Position numbers and translations under genes: made by a program
Shown here: positions 36,641-51,255 of the stretch, in pieces
How positions within the stretch are numbered: position 1 is the stretch's first letter
Layout: every line of letters starts with the position of its first letter
The notes under the pieces: model-generated
What the model saw: the letters and a program-made list of their open reading frames with translations, nothing else
Database searches by the model: none
What the model was told of the DNA's origin: nothing
From: Saxidomus purpurata
Lineage: Eukaryota; Mollusca; Bivalvia; Venerida; Veneridae
DNA: 64,000 nt
Assembly (NCBI GenBank): GCA_022818135.1
Contig: JAFMSR010000001.1
Span: forward strand, 34,502,672-34,566,671
Direction: 5' to 3'

Positions 36641-39600
36641 GTCCAATAATTAAAGCAAGAAATATTACATAAATTTTATGTACTGTATCAGTTGGGTGTT
36701 CTGGGGGTATTCATCACCTTCAATGATAGTTTTAGTTATTATTATTAATATTTTATATATAATTATTATTATTATTATAAAGTATACATAGCAGGGGCGT
36801 AACAGTACACCTGTATGCTTAGTAGAACATTTGATTATCTGTCGTCAGTTGTAAGCGATATAATTTATGAAGAGCACCTGGCGTACGAAGACTTTCCAAT
36901 GAATGAATAATTAATGTAAAGTTTCCTGGAAGCGTTTAACTTAACGATAATTGAGTTCTTTACAGCTAGTCCCTAAATGTTGCACTTTTGAAAATATTTA
37001 AGTGGTGACTTTATTAAGCGGCCTTTCTGATTTTCATTTTTCAAAACGCAAACATGTTCATTTTTCAAGTAAACTTTTTAACCTAAAATCTTTCTTCTAA
37101 ATCTGGAAATAGGTACAACCTAGCTTTTTAAAATACTTGATTGTGCTCTGCAATGGTATGTATATATTGGGTGACATTCTGAATCGTTTGTGTCAAAATT
37201 ATGGGAGTTATGAAATGATCACACTCACCTTACCGCTTGAGAAGAGATGTAATCTAATAATGTAATTCACAGGAACAAACCCGTGTTTTATTATGATAAC
37301 TAAAGTACATGCACTCGTTTTGAAAGAGTCAATATACATGTCCGCACCTGTCAAAATGTTATGTCAAAAGATAAATACTTTTATGTATCTCTTTCTACTA
37401 TACATGAACTTTTATGTACCTCTTTCTACTATACATGTACTTCACGATCAAACAAAAACATGCAAACGTTTACGGGACTCCTGCAACCATATTATCAGCC
37501 TTCTGAAATGAGAATCTGATGGAAAAGCATGCATTATTTAGCAGGCCAATGCTTTTAGAGTATTTAGGTGATTCAAAAGAAATTTGCATGTAACGAAAAT
37601 TTAGATAATTAAATTCTCAATGTATTGATTTCATATCGGTCGAGTTTAGGACACAGGACGGTCTAAAGTCGATAGTCCGGGCTATGACAAATTAATCGAC
37701 AAATATCAAATTTTCAATATTATCATTTTGATCTAATCTTTGTCAGATTTTACACGTGCTACTGAATGACACATTCATTTTATATTAAATAACATTTATC
37801 TTATATCTCATATGTTGCAGTGCAAATTATAGTTTCGTTAATGATACTGTATTTTATTGAAACACATGTAGAGTTATTCACTATTTGTCTGATTCTACAC
37901 AAATGTCGCGTTTTTAATTGAAGTCTACTAATTTTTAGAACCTACGCTTATTACATTTTGCATCGCATAGCTCGTTCAATGCAGGGAGCATATTGTATTC
38001 TGTGGAAATCCACTATTTTCTCGGGTCTTCACTTACTTTTACTGACCTAGCAGATTCTTAGTTCCGCCAATCGTAATGAAGAATTATTATTGAATATACA
38101 GTCTTTATTAACATTGATTAATACATTTTACATCGAATATCTTAAATTTCATGTTGGTTATTTTCATGTTGATACATACAAAAATGTATATTGTTTCTAT
38201 TTTTTATCACGTATTAATTCACATTTTTTCAACGATGTTTTCATTGACTGAATATGTTCCTGTTACACACATGTTATATTTTTGAATAGTAGACTATTGC
38301 AGTTATTTTTATCGGGGTTAATACATAGATCTCGTTGTGTCTTTGATGTGTATTCTGTAGAAAACCTACGTCAAGTTAACTGTTTTAAGCATTAGAAACT
38401 GCTTCCTTTGAAGAACATTCCGACTCTTTTATTTGAATGTCATTTTCTTTCATGTTTGTATCATATTTGTTCTTAACTAATGTTAACATATGATAACTCA
38501 TATCACATAAATATTATCAACAGAACTCTTCTTTTGTTATTGTTAAACAAGGAAATTTCTACCACTAAACGACGAACCTCACCCTTAGTACTTTAAACAA
38601 ACTTATTGGCTCTATCTAGTTATCTAGTACAAAACTTTATCTTTGCGATACAGGAATAGTTACTCAGTTAAAACACAACGGCAATACTAAAGCCGTAGAC
38701 ATCACCATAGCTGATCAAGTGAACTTCTTAAACACATCAACAGCTTTACAATATGCATACTCAACAAGTGCCAAAAGAATATTACAACACCACTACAGTG
38801 ACTAGCAGGGTGACAATCTGAATGTGAACTGTCAGCTAACAAGACATGCTTTTTAAAAAACTTATCATCCATATAAGTGCTACTTGCAACAGTCGGCTTA
38901 AATTGAACAAACTATAATCATAAGGTGTTCCAAGAAAATCAAGATAGCCTAAAACATTGTCGCCATTGATTGCCAGTTTAATTATTATATATCGAGCATT
39001 AATTTTGCAAACTACACTGACACTTAAAGGTCTATGCCAATGACACATCAACGGCAAGCTGTGAGAAGACCCTAAATGTTCATATTTTCTACTTATTTAC
39101 TTATAATTGTGTACTTCAAGAGTACTCATATTATATGTACAATACTAGAACATGTTGTCCAAGGTCGCCGTCATAGATTTTCACAGATATTACTCCTGTT
39201 TTACATTATATTATATTGACATTAAGTATTGTCACAACAGTGTCTTAGACATATGCTGTGTCACGACCGTTGTCTAGAAGATTGTCTTGTGGACTGATCG
39301 GTTATTTGTTTATGATGTTTTTAGGTGTTCTTAATTTTAGCTCTTAGAATTCCCAACACCATGTCCGCATTTTGGCATATATGTTCTGAACTTTACTCGA
39401 CAGAGACTCATTTGCATAAAAGTGCTTTTATAAACTTGGCATAAAGGTCATTGGCGTTTATATCCAAGGACCGTGTAGCTCAGTCAAGGACTTGTCAGTA
39501 CATACAGTCAATAAAACTAGGAATAAGTAGAGCAAATCATTCGGTCTTTTAACGGTTTTATCAGTCCGCGACCACGTATTCCACTCCTTCATTTGACGCT

Positions 39601-40020
39601 GAATAATATATTGGCAAATGAGCTAATTAATCCTATGGGGAATTGAACTATTGCCTGTCGTACTACACAAGTGAATAAATATCCAATATAACAATACTAA
39701 AATGGCGAGAACTAATTAACGATTTTCCCTGAGAGGCTTATCATCCAGACTTAGAGAAATAGATAAGGTTAACAATTTTCATTTGTATCTGTTGACGTAT
39801 GTTGTTGTAGAATTAATTCTGTTCAAAATGCATTTTGCCCATTTTATTAATATAAATGCAATCATACAAACTGAAATTGTAGAATCAAATTATACTAGTT
39901 TGATTAGTCAGTCAGGATCAATGGTGATGTTGTGTACAGTTTCTTGCTTATTATTAAACTAATTCACGTGGGATACATGTGATCTTTTCTCAATACTAGG
40001 GGAATACATACGGACGATAA
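36641..40020. other. gene-free stretch
   Basis: Contains an ATT-rich microsatellite at 36732-36780 and a 31-bp direct duplication at 37377-37438. No gene or other element recognised. Confidence 0.4.
37377..37438 (+). repeat. 31-bp tandem duplication
   Basis: Two adjacent copies of ACTTTTATGTATCTCTTTCT..ACATGA differing at about two positions. Confidence 0.9.
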
Positions 40021-40160
40021 AACAGTCGGTTGATCTGCGGCGTCGTATCTTTTGAGTTGGCTGTATAGTTCCGGAACACACGAGAGGCGGAGCCTCGAGT
40101 GTGATTCATGATCTATACAGCTAACAAGAAAGATACAACGCCGCAAATCTAACGACTGTT
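40021..40160. repeat. foldback element 5 (48-bp arms)
   Basis: Arms 40021-40068 and 40113-40160 pair with a few mismatches; both contain GCGGCGTCGTATCTTT-type sequence. The 44-base spacer carries its own hairpin CACACGAGAGGCGGAGCC followed by TCGAGTGTG, the clearest example of the shared apex. Confidence 0.88.
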
Positions 40161-40720
40161 ATAATGTACCTTTTGTTATATACCTTTTACCGAATATCAT
40201 TTTAAATTTTATATAAACGTTAAAATACATTTGTGTCATTAATGGCGTAAAATCAACATAACGTGTTATTTCGTGTCACGTTTCATATGACGTCAATGAC
40301 ATTCACCTGTGCCTTCCTTGCATAAACAAACAACAGTAATAAAAAGAAAATGCAAAATGCAAATCATCTGTCTGGTTTATTTAATGAAAAAAAAACATTG
40401 TATTAATTTGTCTTCTTATATAACATTAAAAACATGTGACGACAATAAAACTAAACTTATCTTACTGTAGCAATGTGGATCTCTTTTTCAACTTTTAGCG
40501 TAGGAGTGTGAAATAAATAATTTTTTTAAGCATTTGTGTACAACGTACACGGTGGACAGCTAAGATACTGCTAAATTCATCTGATACGGGATGTTGTATT
40601 TTACTGCACAAATGCTAAAGAAAATTCAGATAAACATTAATAGATGTATAATAACAAACATTACTCTATCCAACAAAAGTAAAATAAAGAAATGTTTCCT
40701 TAAAAATCACGAAACTCAGC

Positions 40721-40739
40721 ATACACACACACACACACA
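40721..40739 (+). repeat. (AC)n microsatellite
   Basis: About nine ACs in a row. Confidence 0.9.
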
Positions 40740-42784
40740 AACGTGCTTACAAAAAAAATAATTTTCCAGCTTTGAGAGAAGGTTAACGGTTTTGCAAAAG
40801 GCAGAGAGATACAGAGACAGGAGATACCAAACTTAGCTACAGCACGGGTTAAGTTCGCTGGATTCATATCTTCGGAAGATTATGAATAAACTGAAAAATA
40901 TTCAAAGCCAGCTGTCGGATCTGTTCTTAATGCGAAGCGCAGTCGAAGATCTTACGTAGCGACTCCCTCTAGTGTAGCAGGCAATGTAGCGGATAAATAT
41001 TATTTCACTTTACACTTTTTATCACGCCGTCAGGAGATCTGACAGCTTTCAGATTCTTAATCCATCCCATATAAAGGCCATCGTATACAAAACAATAGAT
41101 ACACGTCTATAAGCCTTTGAACTGTTAACAAATGTATATATATAAAGATTAAATACATCACCGATTTGTTGAGTTCTATCATTTGTAACAGTTACTGCGC
41201 CCGAAGGAAAACCGTCTATCTCTTTAAGGAAAAGAAGGCTCATTCCGTGATTATTTTAGGACCCCTTTTCTAATAGGACACGGTCTGATTGTATGATAAG
41301 TGCCTTCAGTTTAGCAATTTAGTCTAATAAACAGATCATTGACATGTAGAGATAATTGGTTTATTTTTAATATCCTGTTTTTTTTTAAGAAATTAGTTTA
41401 AATGCTTTACTAACACCATCTTGAATTTTCTGGAATTGTAGCAGGGAAATACAGTTTGAATCTGGCTTCTTAAAGTTTAAAATAGCCGTAGAGTATTTCA
41501 CTATTTGATAATTTTCCAGTAAAGTCAGTAATGCACTACTAGGTCATCTTCTTTACTTATCATCTTTATTTTGAAACTGACTGTCTTCCTGATTTGTGGA
41601 TTTATGATTTATTAAAAACGTAGACAGTGTCATGTATTAATTACTTTTGTATTAGGTGTAATAGCTTAATTTGTTACAGTAGTGAGTTATTGATAAGCAT
41701 TCAAATGATTAGAGCGAGGAAAATGCGATGAACCAAAAGATAACATTAAAGAATTGTTCTGTATAGATAAACATCAGGCAGAAGCATGACCTGACAGTGT
41801 GGATTATATTCCACGTAATTCACCAACGTTTGATGTTGAGAACGGAGACCCTGATCAAAATAATTGCAGCAAACATAGAAAGAAACGGGGGTATACATGC
41901 ATGTAATATTTTGCAACAACAAAAACGGGTTTCTACCTGCCCAAGAAAAGAACTTGGTTAATAAATACATCATATGAAAAGGCTGCCTATTTTCCTATCT
42001 ATATGTTGCATGTCAACCTAAAGGATATAATGTATTTGTAAAATTCTAAAGAATGTCGCCATTTGTGTCTTCAACACTTGCTGCGTACGTATATATGTGC
42101 AGAACAAACCAGTTCATACATCATGACAAGTTTCCATTATATTCGTTTATTAGGATATGCCCCTAACACATGGAAACTAGAGACTTTAATTTAGCCAACT
42201 GCTGGTGTTTACATATAGCGAATTATATTATTCGACCCATTTACAATCTTCCATAAAAAGTAAGAAATACGATTTGTTACTGAAAATGTAAATGTTTTGA
42301 CTTGCTTGTTTTGGAGTTTCTTACCAGGCTTTTCGTACGCTTTTTCACACTCTATTTTCTATTTCTTTTTTTTTTTTCGTTACATTTAGATGTGTCTTCA
42401 GTATAAAAGATGCCACAGAGGCATCTTTGTTAAATGTAGATGTATTTCATCCATTCTTCCTAGCAAAGAGCAGAAACCCATTCAGCACATGTCAACCACA
42501 AAGTTTAACACAATTAATAGTTCATTATCTGATATATTAATTTCCATTATTTATTTTGTCAGCTGATATAAATATTTGATTTGTTTACCTGACACCAAGA
42601 GCCAGGAGGACATCTATCAAGGCAACATAGTGCTAATGTATTTATCTATTCAATACGATTAATTTAGTCCAAGAGATAGACCCCATTTATTTACAATTCT
42701 TGTCCAAACGTATGATAGCTATTTGTCTAAAATGTATGAAAACCGATTTCTTACAAAAAACCTCTTTCATAAACGCTCAGAATC

Positions 42785-42811
42785 CAAGATGGCCGCCAAG
42801 ATGGCCGCCAA
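42785..42811 (+). repeat. tandem CAAGATGGCCGCC
   Basis: Two direct copies separated by no more than one base. The core AAGATGG-CC-GCC resembles a YY1-type motif (AAGATGGCGGC) but differs by one base. Confidence 0.6.
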
Positions 42812-43744
42812 AATCTGAGAAAATACCATATTATTTAAAAAGGGTACACTGAGAATTTTAGTTTAATTGTATCGTTATTAAGAATTGATGGTACACATAT
42901 AAACAATGCTACCGTAATCAATACGCAATGTATACTATGGCTTGCAACTGCGTTAACAAAACTATCGTTCTAGAGATCTTAAAGAAATCTCAGTAATCGA
43001 TACAAATGACTAGAAATGTCAAATGTCTGCGTAAAGTTATAAATTAAAACAGTAGAGGAAAGCGTTTAACTATTGTCTGTAATCCTGTCATTTGTATGTA
43101 TTCATAGTGTATACACTATGTCTTTAATTCTAAAACAAGACTGCCAAAGTTAATTTCTGTATTTGATCTAGATATTGAGTCTTTGGGAATGTAACCAATG
43201 TTTCCTTTGCTACTGTCAGTAGTCATATCATTTCTTTTACACCACTCATTAAAGAAATTTAACCGAACTAAACAGGGTACACTGCCTGCAGTCAAGACAA
43301 TATTACCACATCTAGCGCACAAAATTGGTCCTATATGGTGAACCGGTCTGAATTTTTTAAGCGTGTAATGTTTGAAACATAGTGTAACATGAGAACATTT
43401 TTATTAAAATGCATAATAACAAACATTCGTTCATTTACTAGTTGCGTCCTGAATGGAAGAACTCGCAGGTCCATTATCAAGGAGTTTCTTCTGGTTATGT
43501 GTATAATTACGAGTAAAGTCTATAAAATACTTCTGAATTTCAAAAATATAAATCCTGAGTATAACTTTCTTCGAACATGTTTTTTAAATAATCGAATGAA
43601 TGTCGTTATCTGTTGTGACATATTGTTATGTTTTTCACACAGATGACTCACATCTAAACTGAATTTGGAGCAAACAACAGTCAATCATATAAAATCCTCA
43701 GTCAGCTGATTACCCTTGAGACAGAGCAATTTCGCATTTTTTTA

Positions 43745-44164
43745 TGCACATAGTGTATTTTTTGTGAAAGTATTATAAAAGCTATTACCGGTTGCTGTGC
43801 ATTTAAATGTGTTAAATTAATGATAATGTCGCATTAGTATTTGACTTTGGTGCTTTAGAAATAAAAAGAACGGACAAATAAAATAATAATTTTTTTCTTC
43901 GCAGTGGTCTCCCTTGTGTTATTGTTGTTGTTGGTAGAGATTTCGGCAATGGAAAGGAAGCAACTCCTGCATGCAGTGTTTTTTTTAAAAAGACTCCCCC
44001 AGTCAAAATAGGAAAAGTTATATTAGGAAAGTTATTATTTCGTACTGGTAGCAGAGAGAGTTTGGTGTATTGGGTTAAAAGCTATTATTTCCTCGACCCT
44101 ATTTTACACACACCTATTTAAGCAGGCATTTTACTTGACAAGAATGCGCATAATTCCACTATTA
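43745..44164 (-). mobile_element. TTAA MITE, copy D
   Basis: Same family, inverted like copy C: TGCACATAGTGTATTTT, CATTTAAATGTGTTAAATTAA, GGTAGAGATTTCGGCAATGG, and the end ATGCGCATAATTCCACT at 44144-44160. Both TTAA boundaries are eroded. Confidence 0.8.
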
Positions 44165-44600
44165 TAAGGTTTCTGCCTTCACATTTAAAGTCATAACTCA
44201 TATTACAAACATTTTTTAGAAATGATACGTATGGTGTGGTTAATATACTTGGTGAAAGAAAAGTGGAAACAATGAAATGAAAACACGGAACAATTATCTT
44301 GCTTTTTATCTGTTGTTCCAAGGAAGAAGCATTTTGATTCGTACAGATACGCTTGACTGAACAATGCACAATGCGTTTGATTTTGCATTGCAAGTTTGAC
44401 AGATTGCTGCAATGAAAGTGCATATCTTACTGTTAACTAATATATCGTTTGCATAGCCTAGAAATATACTAATGTAATAGTACTATTGTTGCTGGAAGTA
44501 CTGTCGCGAACTTATCACGTGATTATATCAAAGCAGCCTCCGAATTGTAGATATCGGCGAGTAACTGTAGCGTAACGTGACGTAGTAATCTTGTTGAAGA

Positions 44601-44640
44601 GTAATAAATATAAGTTGTGAGAACTTGTTTCGCAATCGAA
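44601..44640 (+). mobile_element. SINE 3' tail fragment
   Basis: TAATAAATATAAGTTGTG and TTGTTTCGCAATCGA match the tail of the SINE at 30985-31200. The head and body are absent, so this is a 5'-truncated SINE or a fragment of the partner LINE's 3' end. Confidence 0.6.
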
Positions 44641-47600
44641 ATTGGAAAAATTAGTATAGACAATACAAAGACCTTATCACCTACTATGTATTCTGATGCT
44701 ATACCTATACACCATTGCCTCCCACCTTTCCCAATTTGTTTGTAGTCTTAGTTTTAGCTATGTTTAGGGTAACTACGTAAGTGAAATGATGTAAAATATA
44801 TAGGTTTAGATTATCTCGACAGGTTTATATCAATAGTAGGTATCACTTAAACAGTGCTGGTTTTGTGTAAATAATGTTTGAAATCATGAGTATTTTAATA
44901 TTAAGGCTTTTAGTAAGCTGTTACATTTAGAGAACTCTGACATGTATATAATTTATAGCCACAATTTTTCACTGATGTGCATCGTGTTTGTTTCGAGAGA
45001 TAGCCATAAAATTGAGATTAATATATTAGTTTTGGAATATAGTTCTTTCTTAAATCTTTGTATCCTATATAACTCTATGAAATATAAACTAAATTCCTTT
45101 AATCTCTTTTTAAAATCTTACTCCATCAAGCATAAACGCAAGTGTCACTTTGGATGTAACATTGCTTCAAGCACTTATCCAATATATCTTAGCGGAAAAA
45201 AATGACTGTTTTTATATGAGAAACATTCTTAACATCGCTTTTTAAATCGAAAGTACATTCTGTTATTACAAAGCAGGATTTTAATGACATTGAAAAAATG
45301 CAGGAGACACCTCTTGATAACTTTTTTTATATATACATTTACATGTATAATTTATCTTAACGACAAATATAAATGAAAATACAGCAAACAGAAATGGCTG
45401 ATTCTCAGTTTTTGACAAGATAATCAAAAAGTCTTTTTTTACAGACTTCTCTTATATTCAGTAGAAATAACACTGTTAATTAGATTATTATACTTTTGTA
45501 ATAACAATGGCAATGCTCCTTATTCTAGTAGTGTAAATCAATGCATAATGACTTGCATCAAATGAACGGTGTTTGTTACTTTAAAACAAAATGAAGTACC
45601 GCTCTATTATTGATTAGAATTATATGCAAGGTAGGTTTCTAGTTACAAGATTACTTGTCTAAGTTGAAGCCTATTGTGTAATGGATGTTGCCTTCTTTTG
45701 GATATTTCGTGAAGCCTAAATAATAGATTTTAGCATTTTAACGTCGTAATGTCAAAGAAGCTGCAGCTACGGATTGCCCATTAATTTAATGCCAAGCACT
45801 ATAACCGCTATGCCAGCTTTTAGCATGTTCAATAAGATCAGTAAGTATGACGTCTTTGTTGTGCAAATTACCAACATTTTTTTCATCGGGTTAGGTTTTA
45901 CATAAGTCTAAGAACACTGGTGGTAAGTACTCTTAGCACTGAATAAAACATGAGTTAAACAATAAACAGTGTTGCTACTCCTGAAGCCTTGTCTCCGGCG
46001 ATCATTGACTTCACTTTACATTTTCCTGGTTTATTACCAGACAGAAGAACTTCATTTGTCTAACGATATTTTATAATCATTCAATCAATATTGCAAAGAC
46101 GTCATTTTGTAAATTATTTTGTAGTTAAGAAGAAATTTTAGCAGTCACTGTGTTTATTATTTTTAGTTAGTTGTAACTCTCATTTCACAATTAAGTATAT
46201 CCTGAATGCTATTGTAATGTGTTTGTTGTGGCATTATAGTATATTGTGAACTTCAATTATTCCAATTTTATCTTGTAAGATAATGTGTTTTACAGCTTTG
46301 CCTCATTTTGTTTTTCCTATGGATTTTGACTACATAGTTAATCAGCTCTACATTGTGAGCTCATTTAGATACCTTCAGAAGCTTCTCGTTTTATATGCTA
46401 TTGCAGCTTTGCTTATGACAATCTTCCATTTCTATATTTAAATAATTGGGACTTTATAATTCTAATTTTACTTGTTTCAACTATCTGACTATAAAAAATT
46501 AGACCCAACATCTTCTTCACCTTACATCGTTGTGCACAGAAAAAATAAAGCGTTCATTTTTTTGGTTAGGAAATTTGGTTTCTAGAAATAAACAAGTCCC
46601 TAAAAAGCAGCAGTAAGGTGTTTAAATAATTAATGATTTAATTTTTAATGGCAATAGGTATGATAAGACAACATAAATGTGTTCAGAACTGTAATATTTT
46701 CGTATCAGCGCGTCTGTCTTCCGCTCTTACATCTTTGCCAACCGACTATATGTACATTAATGCAAACATCCGTAAAGCAAAAAAATAATTGGTCTTATTG
46801 CAGAGCAAAGCTTTCAGAGATTTATTTCACAGATGAATAAAAGCCATATTTTGAAGTATGCTATACTATATTTTCTGATTAAGAGCACATATATGTACAG
46901 AAGATATTATAAATAATTATTTGTCAATACAACTTACTGTTGCGCTCTCGAATTTCTCTTAAACGCTTGCATTATGTTCTATTATCTCCTTTTATGTTTG
47001 CATTGTAGAACAAAATTACAACACTTATTTTAGAATCACAAACGGGATTGAATAAAACAATCATTCTGCATTTAAGTGATATATTTTATAAAAAATAAAA
47101 GAAAAGAAGAGAATGGTCTTTTTTTAAGGTTTTGTTTAACAGGTATATAATTTTATTTTTACGATCGGAGCTCGGTTGCTTCCGTATGCTGGCCGAACAC
47201 TTCCGAAATTGGTCTAACTTCTGCTTCAGGCTATCGATAAGTTTTATGGCCGGACATTACGTAACATTTATCATGATCTAAAACGTTGTATATTGGGTTT
47301 TGTTTTACATTAAAATTCAAACTGGTTTAGAATCTTCAGTTTTTTTTCATAAAAAGGCAAAAACCTTTCATTGAAACCGGATATACATGATATCGTCTTT
47401 TTAAAGCGCAGATCCATGAACTTTCAGTATAATTATTAATAATATTATTTAGCTTTTGATGTTAATTTTCAACACAAAAAGATTCACTATGCATGCATTT
47501 TTATTTCGAAGCACTTGCACGGGATATTTTATTTTGTTTTACATTATTCTTTGTCTCGAGTGAAAGGCAAGCATTCGCTCCGCTGAAATTAGTGTCATTT

Positions 47601-48450
47601 TATAGATGTCAACATAGAGTTTCTTCCAGATTCAAAATACACAGATAAAAAGCAGGTTGTCTTATCCTCGAATCTTTTGTCTTTCATTTCACCCCTAAAA
47701 ATAAACTTATTATTACATTAACAAAAAAAAGAAGAAATAAACACGCAAGATTTGATCGGTGTGCAGAGTATTAAAGACACCCTCTGTAAAAATTAACAGG
47801 TATTATTCTACTGCAGAAATGGAAAAGTTTTTTTCCACATTAAATCCTTATTTCTTCGAAAATGTCAATTATAATTTCAAGTGATGTGGACAGTGTTACA
47901 ATCCAGCTGTAATTTTGAAGGAAAAAATATTTGACAATATGGTTTGAAACTGAACAACCACATTCTTTTACGACATTCAACATCAAGATATTCTGAAAAG
48001 AAAACGGTGCTATTTCACAACTTAAAAAAGCCTGTAGAAATCAAATGTCAGTTTTTATCAGATCAGGAATAACTAATTGAGAAATAAAAAAGTGGACGTA
48101 CTATTTAACGCGGACGCCTATTTATGTTTTAAAAAGCACATCATGCTTTTGCAACATATTTGCCGTGTGCGTCTGTACTTGAAAATTGCAGGTCTACAAT
48201 TTTCAACAATTCGCGCGAGCAAACATTACGCACGTGTAAAGGGATCAGCCGAATAAGAAAAATCAAGTGCACACTATATTCATTCCAATTAACATGTCAA
48301 AATTCACGAATGTTGTAGCTTTGGATTAATCTGTGACTATTGTCAACAATTACTTCCAAGAATTCTATTTTCAACATCCGTTATTTTAAATTTTAGATTC
48401 ATTAATGACTGAACATGTGACTGTAGTGAAGAAGTGCTTTCTAGTTAAAT
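44641..48450. other. gene-free stretch
   Basis: AT-rich; no gene, element terminus or repeat recognised. Confidence 0.4.
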
Positions 48451-48473
48451 CATTATTATCATTATCATTATTA

Positions 48474-48528
<55 letters not shown>

Positions 48529-48529
48529 C
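48451..48529 (+). repeat. (ATT)n microsatellite
   Basis: About 26 trinucleotides, with ATC interruptions at the start. It accounts for a leucine-rich open frame here. Confidence 0.95.
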
Positions 48530-51110
48530 AATTGCGAGTAATGTGAATGATAATGTTTCAAATGTTCTTTATCTTTTGGTTAGAAATGGTAAAATTTAAG
48601 CAGAAGATTTTCCCTTTACGCACAAAAGTAACACGTCAAGTTCAATATCTCCCTTAGGCAATATTCAAGTACAATCGATAATCAATGATTTATGACCTTG
48701 TCCGTTATTTACGGATACTGCCGAACCGTAGTTGTTTCCGTTAACTTCTAATCCCCAATACTTATCGATTGTCGGCTGATAGCGCTTGACACTTTTTCTG
48801 CCGTATGGTTGGTTTTCTATGTACCGTATACCGGTAATTCTATACTTGTATTGCTTATTTTAAAGTATGAACTTCTCAGTCTTGTTTCACGACATCCGAC
48901 TTGGTCAAACAGATACAAACAATTAACTTACAAATGATAACTTTAAAAATTAAAACAAGAAGAAAAATGGGAAAGATCAAATCAGAGTGTTACAATTTTA
49001 ATGATCTAACGATTCTAGAAGTACTCAGATTAAAGCGTCAGTATGTGTCTGTTCGCAACATAAATGTTTAACAGTATAAATGTTGAGCACAGTGTCATTT
49101 ATTAATATGAAAACATATTGCACATTTAACATCAAAGATTTTTGTATAGGTCGTTTCCCTTCCTTAAAAAATCTTTGACAATTCAAACAATGGGATGAAA
49201 CTCATAATAAACCCAATAAAGGGTTGGCAGACATCAATTAATTTTTTGTCCACAACTGTTGACGGTTCTACAACATCATTTATGCATTTTTGTGAGTGTC
49301 CGCTGATTGTGATCGAATGTGTTCGTCTATAGATATTGCCAGACTAATTTCATATTAGAGAACCAAGATATACAATGATTTATAAATAATGAATGCCATC
49401 TTATATGTACAAGCGTGCCAATTAACACGGAATTATGTCTCTGTCTGATTGACTTATACTACGGCACAATGAAAATGCTGCAAGAAACGTTAAACTATAC
49501 AGTAGATGTAAAATATTTCTGAATCAAACTAATCGTAGATACTATACGTAGTGTTCCCATAGGAATAAGGTTATCTTCTACAATCAGGAACTATATCAGA
49601 TTACTATTGAATGTTTGGTCGCGTTTCGGATGAATTTTTCAACATAATGAGAAAATGCCAATTGTCATTTTTCCGATGTGTCCTACTAACTTGTAGCCAG
49701 CGAATCATTCACCATCTTACAGTGGTATATTGAAGCTAGAATCTCTGTTTTGTTAGACATAGTTAATAAACTAAATAAGGTCATTAAAATTGTTATGATT
49801 CGTATGATATTGGCCCAAAAACTGCAAATTTGGGCGGGGATTCATATGATATTGGCCCAAAGGCGATATATTGTTTTAAAACTCTTGGATATAATGGTTC
49901 AATGACAAATTTATAGGAATTTTGCGACTGTTTTTCACTCTTAGAAAAACTGAAATGCCAAAACATTTTCTCATATTATGTTAAAATTCATCCTTGAATT
50001 TCATTTAGTACCGGTAACTTTTACAGTGAAGCATTCGCTTTGAATTCTTTCGGTAAAGTTTGAATCTGACAAATTCTGGCAGTCCAACTGTTTCCTTTTT
50101 ATCTCACATAATATTAGCTTAGGATCAACTCATACATTTGTATTGGTTTTGAAGGTACCGATTGTGAAAGGGGTAGAGGATAGAGCTTCAAAGGTGGTCT
50201 GCAGTTTTGGAGATTACGTATTACGAACTACATGTACTTTACTATATGTGTAAGCTTAAACAACTGACATGGATAACAAAGATGAGTGAGGCATGTTGTC
50301 CTGAGTAAGCTGTACAAGCATGACAAACATGTAGCTGAACTGGGCGCTCTGATGGGTTTAGGTATTCAAGCAAATTTGTATGACCCTCAGATCAAATTAG
50401 GAGACATAAAATCTATTGTATTATATAATCCTTTCGACTCGGAGACACGTATATGGTGCAGTGTGTTTCATGCTTATATGTCAGGTTTTATTCCATGCAC
50501 TAGCAAACGTTAAATAGAATCATCTTCAATACTATGCCTTCACAGAGTATTATGATGAAAGCTTCGAACATTAAAATGTGCTTGCCACGAGCCTGTGCTT
50601 TCGAACCAAATATTGGTTGTTTAATGTATTTAACGATAACAATAATAAGATGGCTATAAATGTTGAATAGAAGTAACATGCCTCGATGAACGCATAAATG
50701 TTGGCGTATAAACGCAAAACAGATATAAAACGGGTTGTATCACACTCGACTTTTTATATCTGTCTCTGACTTAGAAAAACAGAAAAGAGGATAGTTTCTT
50801 TAAACTGAAAAATAGAAATTAGGACAGTTTTCTGTTTACCTTCAATCCAGAGGTTCTGGTTATCATAGTAATTAAATAAAAGCATTCCACGGAGGCTATA
50901 TATAGTAATACTGACGGAAGCGGATGCTAATGCAGTTACAAAATTACATTTTCTACGTAAATGACAAGTAAGAAGTAATTGGGTAGAAATTGACCAGTAT
51001 TCTGTAACATATATATTATGTACGTCACAATTCTTTCCTCCAGGTCATGCACTCTTCGCATGTTTGAAACAGATAAAGTGAATCTAACATGTTCACGAGT
51101 TGTGGATAAT
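48530..51110. other. gene-free stretch
   Basis: A 43-bp-spaced duplication of TATGATATTGGCCCAAA lies at 49802-49862. A 75-codon plus frame at 50286-50513 has non-AT-biased residues (KHVAELGALMGLGIQ) but no domain, start or splice context I trust. Confidence 0.4.
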
Positions 51111-51255
51111 AGGGTTATTAGTATAGTAACGTGATCCAGCATGCCGGATTTGCTCGAGTCGTGCGTCGGATCATACGAGTGCGTAGCACGAGTTTGATCC
51201 GACCTCGACGAGAGCCAATCCGGCTTATGGATCACATTACTATACTAGTAACCCT
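51111..51255. repeat. foldback element 6 (about 61-bp arms)
   Basis: Left arm 51111-51173 pairs with 51195-51255; both contain AGTATAGTAA, GTGATCCA, GCCGGATT and GTCGGATCA or their complements. The apex reads ACGAGTGCGTAGCACGAGT. This is the longest and most clearly paired foldback in the window. Confidence 0.92.

Larger units (their letters stand above)
40161..43744. other. gene-free stretch
   Basis: Contains an (AC)n microsatellite at 40721-40739 and a doubled CAAGATGGCCGCC at 42785-42811. Frames are short and unremarkable. Confidence 0.4.

Noticed and set aside
48405..48599. Leucine-rich frame resembling a membrane segment
   Set aside because: Arises from the (ATT)n microsatellite.
50286..50513. 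75-codon frame with less AT-biased residues
   Set aside because: No domain, start context or flanking splice sites; left as an open question.
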